Positions 8,126 through 15,545 of a DNA stretch of 38,159 bases are shown one piece after another (position 1 is the stretch's first letter; every line of letters starts with the position of its first letter). A program made the translations under genes and the position numbers. The notes beneath the pieces are model-generated. The model saw only the letters and a list, made by a program, of their open reading frames with translations. It did not search any database and was not told where the DNA came from. The stretch covers positions 1 through 38,159 of the forward strand of contig NZ_PVTY01000002.1 in assembly GCF_003003175.1 (NCBI RefSeq), given 5' to 3'. This DNA comes from Nesterenkonia sandarakina (lineage in GTDB: Bacteria > Actinomycetota > Actinomycetes > Actinomycetales > Micrococcaceae).

Positions 8126-8845
8126 TCATTCCCCGGCGCGCACCAGCCCGCACTCATAGGCGTAGACCACCATCTGCGTCCGGTCGCGCAGCGCCAGCTT
8201 GGTGAGGATCCGCGAGACATGGGTCTTCACAGTCTGCTCCGCGAGGTAGAGCTCAGCGGCGATCTCCGCGTTCGAGCGTCCCCGGGCGACGGCGGTCATC
8301 ACCTCGGCCTCCCGATCGGTCAGCTCAGAGAGCAGCCGGGCCTGGACCGGGGTGGCGGTGGGCCGGGCCGCATAGTCGGCGATCAGGGTGCGGGTGATCT
8401 TGGGGGAGAGCAGCGCGTCGCCGTCGGCCACCACCCGGACGGCCTGGACCAGCTCCTCGGGGGTGGCGTCCTTGAGCAGGAAGCCACTGGCCCCGGCGCG
8501 CAGCGCGTCGAAGACGTACTCGTCGGCGTCGAAGGTGGTCAGCATCAGGATCCGCGGCGGAGTCCCCTCCATGCTGAGGATCTGCCGGGTGGCCTCGAGG
8601 CCGTTGACCTTGGGCATGCGGATGTCCATCAGTACGACGTCGGGGGTGGTGCTGCGCACGACGTCCTCGATGCCCTCACCATCGGCGGCGGTGCCGGTCA
8701 CGGTGATGTCCACCTGGGCGTCGAGCAGAGCGGCGAACCCGGCGCGGATCATGGACTGGTCATCGACGATCAGCACTCGGATGGACTCTCCTGAGAACGA
8801 GACGGGAGGATCGGCGGGGGAGTCGGCGGAGACGGCGGAGGGCAT
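8126..8845 (-). CDS. NarL/LuxR-family response regulator
   Basis: A 239-residue two-component response regulator. The receiver domain spans about residues 22-140, with acidic pocket VDD (28-30), phospho-acceptor Asp74 in VVLMDIRMP, the switch Thr in MLTTFDADEY and Lys in FLLKDATPEEL. A linker leads to a LuxR-type helix-turn-helix, LTDREAEVMTAVARGRSNAEI through TVKTHVSRILTKLALRDRTQ (about 170-225). It is divergent from the sensor kinase gene, 57 bp apart, so the pair is its probable partner system. The extra 20 residues before the receiver are Ser/Pro-rich. The ATG lies six bases after TAGCGT on the minus strand, suggesting a leaderless mRNA. The desaturase two genes away is a candidate target. 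Confidence 0.95.
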   Translation of the reverse strand: MPSAVSADSPADPPVSFSGESIRVLIVDDQSMIRAGFAALLDAQVDITVTGTAADGEGIEDVVRSTTPDVVLMDIRMPKVNGLEATRQILSMEGTPPRILMLTTFDADEYVFDALRAGASGFLLKDATPEELVQAVRVVADGDALLSPKITRTLIADYAARPTATPVQARLLSELTDREAEVMTAVARGRSNAEIAAELYLAEQTVKTHVSRILTKLALRDRTQMVVYAYECGLVRAGE

Positions 8846-8851
8846 GCGTCA

Positions 8852-8857
8852 ACGCTA
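8852..8857 (-). promoter_or_regulatory. Response regulator -10 box, leaderless type
   Basis: TAGCGT on the minus strand, six bases before the ATG at 8845. On the plus strand TACCGT (8864-8869) is a candidate -10 for the divergent kinase gene, so the two promoters would overlap closely. Confidence 0.45.
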
Positions 8858-8902
8858 CCCCGGTACCGTGCTCCCCGATGCCTGTGATGTGATGAGTTCA
8901 CC

Positions 8903-10849
8903 ATGCCTTCCAGCCCAGGATCACCCCCCGTGCACAGCCCCCGTCCCGAATCGCTGACCCGCCGGCTCCTGCGGGACAGCGCCTATGTGCTCCCGGGGCT
9001 GCCGATCGCGCTCTTCGGCGCCAGCCTGCTGCTGACCCTGCTGGCGGTCTCGATCGCGACGGCGCCGCTGTGGGTGGGTGCCCTGGTGCTCCCGCTCGCG
9101 CTGGTCACGGCCTCGGAGTTCGCCGAGCTCTCCCGCCGCCGGCTGCAGATCTGGGGTGCCGAGCTGGCGCCGGTGAGCTATCGCCCCAGGGATCCAGGGC
9201 TCTCCGGGCGGCTGCGCCCGGTGGCGGACCCGCGCCGCTGGCTGGACCTGATCTTCGAGATGATTCTCGCGCTGCCGGTGCGGCTGGTGACCTTCGTGGT
9301 GGCGATCCTCTGGATCCTGATGGGCCCGGTCGGGCTGACCTACTTCTTCTGGTCCCGGTTCATCCCCGGCGAGCGCGGCCTGATCCGGCTGCTGGAGCTG
9401 ATCGGTCCCGCCCTGGTGCCGGCGACCGCGTTCTGGCAGTACGTGCTGGACTCGGCGGTGTTCTTCATCCTCGGCGTGGTCTTCCTGGTAACCCTGCCCG
9501 CTGTGATGCGCGGACTGGCGGCGCTGGACGCGCTGCTGGCCACCAGCCTGCTCGGCGCCGGCGGTCGGGGTCGGCTGATCCCGCTGGAGCACCCGCAGGC
9601 GCATCCCCTGGAGCGCACGCTCTCCCGCGCCGCCGCCGGCCGCCCGGAGGCCCGGATCGCGGAGTCCTCGGCCTCGTTCAGCGCCGCCGCCTGGTCCTGG
9701 ATCGGCATCTGCTTCGCCGCGGTCGTGCTCTTCGTCGTGGCCTGGCCGCTGACCACCACCGTCTACGAGATCCACCCCGCCCTGGCCCTGATCCTGACCC
9801 TGGCGCACTGCCTGAGCCTGGTGCTCACGCTGAAGCTGCCCTGGGCCGGGATCGGCGCCTCCGTGATGGTCTCGGCCGCGCTGATGGGCGCCACCGCCGA
9901 GGCCGGGGTGGGGATCTGGCCCTGGCCGGTCACCGCCATGCTGATCCAGTGCGGCGTCATCCTGGTCGCGGCGCTGCGCCAGCCCTGGTACTGCGCGGCC
10001 AGCGGCTGGGCCGCCAGCGCGCTGCTGACCGCCGCGGCCATCGTCATGGCGGCCCCGGAGCTTCCCGACGGCGCCGTCGGCACCGGGATCGTGTTCGCCT
10101 CGGTGGGGGTGGGAGTCGCCGTCCTGGGCAGCCTGACCCGTCAGTGGATCCGCGATGCCGACCGGCTCGAGGTCTCCGAACGCACCAGCGCCCAGCAGAG
10201 CCGACGCCGCCGCGAGCTCGAGGAGCGCAACCGGATCGCCCGCGAGCTCCACGACGTGGTCGCGCACTCCATGTCGGTGATCAGCGTGCAGGCCGCCACC
10301 GCCCGGTACCGGCTCAGCTCCATCTCCCCCGAGGCGCAGCAGGAGTTCGAGGAGATCGCCCGGTCCTCGCGCCAGGCGCTGGGCGAGATGCGGATGCTGC
10401 TGGGCACTCTGCGCAGCGAGGAGGAGGCCCCGACCGGGCCGACGCCGGGGCTCGCGGAGATCCACTCGCTGGTGGAGGCCACCCGCGCCTCCGGCACGCC
10501 GATCAGGGTGACCGGGCTCGACGTCGTGGAGGCCTCCTCCGCCGTCGGGCTCGCCGCCTATCGGATGGTCCAGGAGGGGCTGAGCAACGCGCTGCGCCAC
10601 GCGCCGTCCTCCACCATCGAGGTCAGCGCCGAGCTGATCGGCGAGGACTCCCGGGAGTTCGCAGACACCCGGCATCTGCTGATCCAGGTGCGCAACACCG
10701 CGCCGCCGCATCCGGTGTCCGTGCCCGCACCGGGCGCCGGCCTGGGGCTGGAGGGGATCCGGGAGCGGGTCAGCGCCGTCGGCGGCACCGTGGAGACCGG
10801 GGAGACCCCGGACGGCGGCTACTTCATCCGCGCCGCCTTCCCGCTGTGA
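8903..10849 (+). CDS. Sensor histidine kinase with two membrane modules (DesK-like core)
   Basis: A 648-residue membrane histidine kinase. An N-terminal module (about 25-215) with four or so hydrophobic segments resembles the putative actinobacterial Sensor domain. A second membrane module (about 262-412) has five or six segments, as in DesK/NarL-type kinases. Next come a short coiled coil and the HisKA_3 dimerisation region with phospho-acceptor His450 in RNRIARELHDVVAHSM. The ATPase domain shows the N box MVQEGLSNALRHA and the G box GAGLGLEGIRERV near the C-terminus. It should phosphorylate the divergent NarL-type regulator. No extracytoplasmic ligand domain is seen, so membrane state is the likely input. 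It is followed 86 bp later by a desaturase gene, as in the Bacillus DesKR-des arrangement. Confidence 0.92.
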   Translation: MPSSPGSPPVHSPRPESLTRRLLRDSAYVLPGLPIALFGASLLLTLLAVSIATAPLWVGALVLPLALVTASEFAELSRRRLQIWGAELAPVSYRPRDPGLSGRLRPVADPRRWLDLIFEMILALPVRLVTFVVAILWILMGPVGLTYFFWSRFIPGERGLIRLLELIGPALVPATAFWQYVLDSAVFFILGVVFLVTLPAVMRGLAALDALLATSLLGAGGRGRLIPLEHPQAHPLERTLSRAAAGRPEARIAESSASFSAAAWSWIGICFAAVVLFVVAWPLTTTVYEIHPALALILTLAHCLSLVLTLKLPWAGIGASVMVSAALMGATAEAGVGIWPWPVTAMLIQCGVILVAALRQPWYCAASGWAASALLTAAAIVMAAPELPDGAVGTGIVFASVGVGVAVLGSLTRQWIRDADRLEVSERTSAQQSRRRRELEERNRIARELHDVVAHSMSVISVQAATARYRLSSISPEAQQEFEEIARSSRQALGEMRMLLGTLRSEEEAPTGPTPGLAEIHSLVEATRASGTPIRVTGLDVVEASSAVGLAAYRMVQEGLSNALRHAPSSTIEVSAELIGEDSREFADTRHLLIQVRNTAPPHPVSVPAPGAGLGLEGIRERVSAVGGTVETGETPDGGYFIRAAFPL

Positions 10850-10858
10850 CCCGGGTCG

Positions 10859-10880
10859 ACCCCCTACCCGCGTAGGGGGT
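10859..10880. promoter_or_regulatory. Perfect palindrome upstream of the desaturase, candidate operator
   Basis: Inverted repeat ACCCCCTAC (10859-10867) / GTAGGGGGT (10872-10880) with a 4-base gap. It begins 9 bases after the kinase stop and is centred about 65 bp before the predicted desaturase start, a normal place for an activator. It lacks a T-run, which argues against a simple terminator. Binding by the adjacent NarL-type regulator is an inference. Confidence 0.5.
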
Positions 10881-10897
10881 GAAGATGGCTCCGCCGG

Positions 10898-10927
10898 GTG
10901 ACGCACCGGAGATCTCAGCTCGATAAC
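10898..10927 (+). promoter_or_regulatory. Desaturase promoter
   Basis: GTGACG (10898-10903) and GATAAC (10922-10927) with an 18-base spacer form a plausible promoter. The ATG at 10936 follows the -10 by 8 bases, with no ribosome binding site, so the mRNA is probably leaderless. The alternative -10 TAACGT overlaps at 10924-10929. Confidence 0.5.
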
Positions 10928-10935
10928 GTGGAAGC

Positions 10936-12039
10936 ATGACAATCACTGAGACACGCTCGGAGGCCGTGCAGGGCCGCCCCGAGCGGGCGCGCCCAGCCGG
11001 TAACAAGCAGGTCAACGAATTCTTCGAGCTCGCTCAGCGGGTCAAGGACGAGGGCCTGATGGACCGCGGCGCCTCGGCCTACGTGGCCCGAGTGATCGTG
11101 CTGACCCTGGCCTTCGCCGGCGCCTTCGTGGCCATGTTCACCCTCGGTGACAGCCTCTGGCAGCTCGCCGTCGCCGCGTTCTTCGGCATCCTGCTCACCC
11201 AGGTCGCCTTCCTCTCCCACGACGGCGCCCACCAGCAGGTCTTCCGCACCGGCAAGCGCAACGAGTGGTTCGGCCGGGTCACCGGAAACCTCATCGTCGG
11301 TCTCTCCTACGCCTGGTGGACCAAGAAGCACGGCAAGCACCACGCCAACCCCAACACCATCGGCAAGGACGGCGACATCGCCCCCGGCGCCCTGGTCTTC
11401 GTCGCCGAAGACGCGGCCAAGCGCACCGGATTCATGGGCTGGCTCGCCCGTCGGCAGGGCTGGATGTTCTTCCCGCTGCTGACCCTCTTTGCCTTCGCGC
11501 TGCACTACAACGCGCTCAAGACCGTGTTCACCGCCCCGAAGCTCAAGCGCCGCAAGACCGAGCTGGCGATGCTGGCCGTGCGCCTGATCGGCTTCCCGGT
11601 GCTGATCTTCATGGCCATGAGCCCCGGCCTGGCGCTGGGCTTCCTCGCCATCCAGCTGCTGGTCTTCGGCGTCTACATGGGCGGCAGCTTCGCCCCCAAC
11701 CACAAGGGCATGCCGATCATCCCCAAGGACTCCGACATGGACTTCCTGCGCCGCCAGGTGCTGACCTCGCGCAACATCAAGGGCGGACGAGCCATGGACG
11801 TGGCCATGGGCGGGCTGAACCTGCAGGTCGAGCACCACCTCTTCCCGCGGATGCCCAGCCCGAACCTGCACAAGGTCAAGCCGATCGTCGAGGAGTTCTG
11901 CGCCGAGAAGGGCATCAGCTACACCGCCACCGGCCTGGTCCAGTCCTACGGCATGGTCATCACCTACCTGAACCGGGTGGGCCTCGGCTACGCCGACCCG
12001 ATGGACTGCCCGATCATGAACCAGTACCGCCCCCGCTGA
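10936..12039 (+). CDS. Membrane fatty acid desaturase
   Basis: A 367-residue integral membrane desaturase with three His boxes that bind the di-iron centre: HDGAH (95-99), HGKHH (132-136) and QVEHH (297-301). It has hydrophobic segments near 50-70, 75-92, 112-128, 176-198 and 215-248. The QxxHH form of the third box is typical of front-end or acyl-CoA/acyl-lipid desaturases rather than of the delta-9 stearoyl type. It introduces a cis double bond into membrane acyl chains, using electrons from a ferredoxin-type donor (family knowledge). The position of the bond cannot be read from sequence. Adjacent two-component genes and the upstream palindrome suggest control by membrane fluidity or temperature. 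Confidence 0.92.
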   Translation: MTITETRSEAVQGRPERARPAGNKQVNEFFELAQRVKDEGLMDRGASAYVARVIVLTLAFAGAFVAMFTLGDSLWQLAVAAFFGILLTQVAFLSHDGAHQQVFRTGKRNEWFGRVTGNLIVGLSYAWWTKKHGKHHANPNTIGKDGDIAPGALVFVAEDAAKRTGFMGWLARRQGWMFFPLLTLFAFALHYNALKTVFTAPKLKRRKTELAMLAVRLIGFPVLIFMAMSPGLALGFLAIQLLVFGVYMGGSFAPNHKGMPIIPKDSDMDFLRRQVLTSRNIKGGRAMDVAMGGLNLQVEHHLFPRMPSPNLHKVKPIVEEFCAEKGISYTATGLVQSYGMVITYLNRVGLGYADPMDCPIMNQYRPR

Positions 12040-12094
12040 GACCCGCCGAGGCCTCACCAGACTCCTGACACGTGGGCTGCGCCCCCGTCGTCCT

Positions 12095-12122
12095 CCGCCC
12101 GGTCCACCTGTGGACCGGGCGG
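12095..12122. terminator. Bidirectional hairpin between desaturase and PAP2 genes
   Basis: Perfect 12-bp inverted repeat, CCGCCCGGTCCA at 12095-12106 and its complement at 12111-12122, with a CCTG loop. It lies between convergent genes. The following T-run is weak (TTCTGTCT). Confidence 0.6.
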
Positions 12123-12183
12123 TTCTGTCTGCCCGCTGGGCACCCGGTCGCTCGGGCATGGGGCCGCTCAGGCGCTGCGGGGG

Positions 12184-13101
12184 TCAGCGCCTCCGGGCCG
12201 TCCGGGTCAGGTGCTTGGTCTCGCTGGAGAACAGCGGGATCAGCACCGCGCTGAGCAGAAACGCCGGGGCGCTGGAGAGCGCCGCTCCGGCCATGAACAG
12301 CCACGGCGAGGATGAGGCCGTCGCCTCGGTCAGACCGTGGCGCGCGACCGGTCCCAGCAGCGCCGCCAGCCCGATGACGGTGCCCATCGTCCCGACCGTC
12401 AGGCAGAGCCCCGCCTGCCGTCCGCCGGGGATTCCCGGCTCCGCCGGCAGCGGCGCCAGCTGTGCGTCCTTGGCCTCGACGTGATGCACCACGGCCCCGC
12501 CGAGCAGCGTCCAGGCCGCCACCACCAGGTAGGCGGCCATCATGTCGCTGGGCAGATGCCAGCCCTCGATGAAGATGTAGCCGCCCCAGCCGGCGGCCCA
12601 GATTCCGGCCAGGACGCCCCAGAGGGCGCGGTCCCGAGGTCGGCAGATCAAGAACGCCGCCGCCGCGGCGCCCGCCGCCATGGTGGTGTGCCCGCTGGGC
12701 AGCGAGTTCGCCGGCCAGTCCTCGCTCAGACCCACCAGGACCGGACGTCCCGACCAGATCAGCTTGATCACCTGCGTGGTGATGTTCGAGCCCAGCGCGA
12801 CCGCCGCCCCGCAGAGCAGGATGATCCAGCGCCGGTGAGGTCCGCGCTGATGCGCGAGCGCCGCGCAGGCCAGCGCGGGCGGCAGCAGGATCCACACGGT
12901 GACCCACTCTCGATGGGCATTGAGCGTGGGCAGCGGGTTCCAGGTGCCGGCGGCGGTGCGCTGCATCATCTGGTCCAGCAGCTGACCCGGGCCGGTGCGC
13001 ACCGCGCCGAGGTAGAGCACCCCGAAGAGCGCCACACACAGCAGAAACCCGGCCGCCCACCGCTCGAGGTGGAAGGCCGGGTCTCTCTGGTGTCGGGGCA
13101 T
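12184..13101 (-). CDS. PAP2-family membrane phosphatase (first paralogue)
   Basis: A 305-residue integral membrane phosphatase of the PAP2 superfamily, which removes phosphate from lipid phosphates such as phosphatidate or undecaprenyl diphosphate. The three catalytic motifs are present: KLIWSGRP, LPSGHT, and a final His/Asp motif in GWHLPSDMMAAYL. Six core membrane helices are followed by an unusual C-terminal extension with two more hydrophobic segments (GTMGTVIGLAALLG and FMAGAALSSAPAFLLSAVLI). I use the ATG at 13101 because CAGAAT lies six bases before it; the longer form would begin at 13119. A second copy of this architecture lies at 15544-16512. Confidence 0.88.
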   Translation of the reverse strand: MPRHQRDPAFHLERWAAGFLLCVALFGVLYLGAVRTGPGQLLDQMMQRTAAGTWNPLPTLNAHREWVTVWILLPPALACAALAHQRGPHRRWIILLCGAAVALGSNITTQVIKLIWSGRPVLVGLSEDWPANSLPSGHTTMAAGAAAAAFLICRPRDRALWGVLAGIWAAGWGGYIFIEGWHLPSDMMAAYLVVAAWTLLGGAVVHHVEAKDAQLAPLPAEPGIPGGRQAGLCLTVGTMGTVIGLAALLGPVARHGLTEATASSSPWLFMAGAALSSAPAFLLSAVLIPLFSSETKHLTRTARRR

Positions 13102-13107
13102 GCGGCC

Positions 13108-13113
13108 ATTCTG
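13108..13113 (-). promoter_or_regulatory. -10-like box of first PAP2 gene, leaderless type
   Basis: CAGAAT on the minus strand, six bases before the ATG at 13101. The 13-base string around this start is identical to that at the ptrB start (8079-8091). Confidence 0.35.
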
Positions 13114-13122
13114 CCGCACGGC

Positions 13123-14646
13123 TCAGCGGGAGGAGTGCGTGCGCTGGGTGTCTGACAGGGGTGCCGAGCCGGTGCTCGGCCCGACCCGGTGATCGGCCAT
13201 GTCTGCTTCGGTCCAGCACTCGATGTTGCGCAGATCCGGCATGTCAGAGGCGAGGAACAGCGGTTCCAGGCCCTGTCGCTTCTGCGCCTCATAGTGCTTC
13301 AGCAGCCGCACGGCGGTGCCGCCGAGCAGGGTGATCACCACCAGGTTGTAGAGCGCGATGATGACCATCGTCACACCGGCGATGGCCCAGGCGAGGTCCA
13401 CCGGGATGATCGCGCCGAGGAAGACGACGACGGTCAGCGCCGCTGCGTAGATCTTGCGGCTGGTCTCGGTGTTGGAGATGAAGAGCACGTTCATCTCGCC
13501 GTAGGAGTAGTTGCCCAGGATCGAGGTGAAGGCCAGCAGCAGGATGATCACCGCCAGTGCGATCGCTCCGAAGGTCCCGAAGTTCGAGACCAGCGCCGCC
13601 TGCGTGAGCTCGCCGCCGACGTTGGTCTCCGCCCGGACCGCGGCGTCCGGGAAGGTCACCAGGATGATGAAGGCGGTGACCGAGCAGATGATCAGCGTGT
13701 CCAGGTAGACGCCCAGGGTCTGCACCAGCCCCTGCTTGACCGGATGCGAGACGTCCGCCGTGGCCGCGACGTTGGGCACCGAGCCCATCCCGGCCTCGTT
13801 GGAGAACATCCCGCGCTGGACTCCGGCCATGATCATCGCGCCGAAGGCGCCGCCCGCGGCGGAGGTGAAGTTGAACGCCTCGCCGAAGATCATCCCGAAG
13901 ACTGCGGGAATCGCTTCGATGTTGAACGCGACCACGACCAGGCCGAGCAGGATGTAGGCCATGGCCATGATCGGCACGACCCGCTGGCTCACCTGGGCCA
14001 CCCGCCGCAGACCGGCGAGGACCACGAGTCCGGTGAGTCCGGCCAGCACCACGGCCAGGATCCAGACCATGCCGGTGGTGTCGTCCATGCCCAGCTCGGT
14101 CGCCGCGCCGGTGGCGGCGTCGACGATGGTGTTGGACTGCAGCGAGGTGAAGGAGAGCGCGAAGCAGAAGATGAAGATCACCGCGAAGACGATGCCGCCG
14201 GAGCGTGAACCGAGCCCGCGCTCGATGTAGTAGGCGGGCCCACCCTTGAAGGTGTCGAAGCGACGGACCTTGTAGAGCTGAGCCAGGGTGGACTCCACGA
14301 AGGAGGCCGCCGAGGTGAAGATGGCCATCAGCCACATCCAGAACACGGCGCCGGGGCCGCCCATGGCGATCGCGCCTGCGACTCCGGCGATGTTGCCGGT
14401 GCCCACGCGGGCGGAGGCGGTGATGGTGAAGGTCTGGAAGGCGGAGAGCGACCGGGTGCGGCCGCTCTCGTCGCTGGTGGCCTTGTCCGTGATGGCCCGG
14501 AACATGTCGGGGATGTGGCGCAGCTGGACCAGCCGGGTGCGGAAGCCGAGATAGAGGCCCACCGCGACGATGACCGGGATGCCGAGCCAGGTCCATGCGG
14601 TGTCCTCGATCAGGCTGATCGATGAGAGGAGATCTTCGTTAGTCAT
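13123..14646 (-). CDS. AGCS-family sodium:alanine/glycine symporter
   Basis: A 507-residue secondary transporter of the alanine/glycine:cation symporter family, with about ten to eleven hydrophobic helices in a LeuT-like fold. Hallmarks are TRLVQLRHIPDMFR after the first helix, FQTFTITASARVGTGNIAGVAGAIAMGGPGA (the Na and substrate site), FKGGPAYYIERGLG, RGMFSNEAGMGSVPN and SILGNYSYGEMN. It imports small neutral amino acids with Na+. The C-terminal 65 residues are cytosolic and variable. It lies 21 bp upstream of the first PAP2 gene on the same strand. TAGAGT on the minus strand, nine bases before the ATG, suggests a leaderless or near-leaderless mRNA. Confidence 0.95.
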   Translation of the reverse strand: MTNEDLLSSISLIEDTAWTWLGIPVIVAVGLYLGFRTRLVQLRHIPDMFRAITDKATSDESGRTRSLSAFQTFTITASARVGTGNIAGVAGAIAMGGPGAVFWMWLMAIFTSAASFVESTLAQLYKVRRFDTFKGGPAYYIERGLGSRSGGIVFAVIFIFCFALSFTSLQSNTIVDAATGAATELGMDDTTGMVWILAVVLAGLTGLVVLAGLRRVAQVSQRVVPIMAMAYILLGLVVVAFNIEAIPAVFGMIFGEAFNFTSAAGGAFGAMIMAGVQRGMFSNEAGMGSVPNVAATADVSHPVKQGLVQTLGVYLDTLIICSVTAFIILVTFPDAAVRAETNVGGELTQAALVSNFGTFGAIALAVIILLLAFTSILGNYSYGEMNVLFISNTETSRKIYAAALTVVVFLGAIIPVDLAWAIAGVTMVIIALYNLVVITLLGGTAVRLLKHYEAQKRQGLEPLFLASDMPDLRNIECWTEADMADHRVGPSTGSAPLSDTQRTHSSR

Positions 14647-14655
14647 AAGAGCCCG

Positions 14656-14661
14656 ACTCTA
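14656..14661 (-). promoter_or_regulatory. AGCS symporter -10 box
   Basis: TAGAGT on the minus strand ends nine bases before the ATG at 14646. No ribosome binding site intervenes. Confidence 0.45.
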
Positions 14662-14751
14662 CCGCCCACGGCGCCCCAAGCGTCCTCCCAGGCTGTGTTC
14701 GGAAGGTGAGGCAGAATGGGGGGACCTACGGTTTCACAGAAGGTGATCACG

Positions 14752-15504
14752 ATGGACCACGCTCCCGAATCCGCACTCTTCCGCCGCTTGGACGACCATG
14801 TCCTCCTCGCCGAGCTGGGGGGTCCCACTCCGCTTAACGTCGGGCTGATCCTGGGGGAGGACACTGCGGTCCTCGTCGACCCGGGTCCGGCCGACGGCGA
14901 CCATGAGGCGCTGCTGGCAGCAGTGCGTGAGCTCAGCTCCGCCGAGCTCGTGGTGGTCAACACCCACGGTCATCCCGACCATATCGGGGCCAACGAGCTG
15001 CTGCTCCGCGAGGGGGTCCAGCGCATCCTCGCCCATGCCGACGCGGAGGTGGAGACCGCGACCGAGCTGGTCTCCGCAGACCCGGTGACCCTGCCGCTGG
15101 GAGGCGGCGTCGACGTCGTCGTCGAGCATCTCGGCCGGGGCCACACCCAGGGCGATCTGGTGGTCGGTGTCCGCGCCGAAGGCTCCACCGGGATCATCTT
15201 CTGCGGCGACCTGGTCCGCGAGGGCGATGACCCGGAGTTCCACGACTCCTACCCCAAGGAATGGGTCCGCTCGCTCGGCCGGCTGGGTTCCATGTCAGGC
15301 ACCTACAGCCGGTTCATCCCCGGGCACGGGCACGAGGTCGACGCCGACTTCGTCGGATCCATGCGACGGCGGATGCAGCAGGGCTACAACGTCTCCTCCC
15401 AGGCCATCCGGGACGCGGTCAACGACGCCACCAAGGCGATCCCGATCGTGCCCTACGGGCCGGGAGAGTCCCGCGAGCTGATCACCCGGCTGCGCGGACG
15501 CTGA
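14752..15504 (+). CDS. MBL-fold metallo-hydrolase
   Basis: A 250-residue metallo-beta-lactamase-fold hydrolase of the glyoxalase II-like group. The metal site is complete: HGHPDH (His72, His74, Asp76, His77), the later His in GRGHTQGDL, Asp in FCGDLVREGDDP and His in IPGHGHEVD. It is probably a cytoplasmic Zn enzyme; the substrate is unknown (thioester, phosphoester or lactone are all possible). I choose the ATG at 14752 because AGAAGGTG stands eight bases before it, whereas the in-frame ATG at 14716 has no such signal and falls at a CAGAAT -10-like box. It converges on the second PAP2 gene. Confidence 0.85.
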   Translation: MDHAPESALFRRLDDHVLLAELGGPTPLNVGLILGEDTAVLVDPGPADGDHEALLAAVRELSSAELVVVNTHGHPDHIGANELLLREGVQRILAHADAEVETATELVSADPVTLPLGGGVDVVVEHLGRGHTQGDLVVGVRAEGSTGIIFCGDLVREGDDPEFHDSYPKEWVRSLGRLGSMSGTYSRFIPGHGHEVDADFVGSMRRRMQQGYNVSSQAIRDAVNDATKAIPIVPYGPGESRELITRLRGR

Positions 15505-15507
15505 GCA

Positions 15508-15545
15508 GAGCCCGGATCCGGTCAAGCCCGGATCCGGAAGGGCTC
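15508..15545. terminator. Hairpin between MBL and PAP2 genes
   Basis: Two direct copies of AGCCCGGATCCGG (15509-15521 and 15525-15537). Because CCGGATCCGG is its own complement, the copies at 15512-15521 and 15528-15537 can form a 10-bp stem with a TCAAGC loop, extended by GAGCC/GGCTC. It lies between convergent genes. Confidence 0.5.

Noticed and set aside
10859-10880. Palindrome as terminator of the kinase gene
   Set aside because: No T-run on either side and the next gene is on the same strand with its promoter just downstream; an operator is the better reading, though a terminator role is not excluded.
8921-10942. 673-residue minus-strand frame opposite the sensor kinase
   Set aside because: Shadow of the kinase gene; composition is Gly/Gln/His/Arg-rich without domains.
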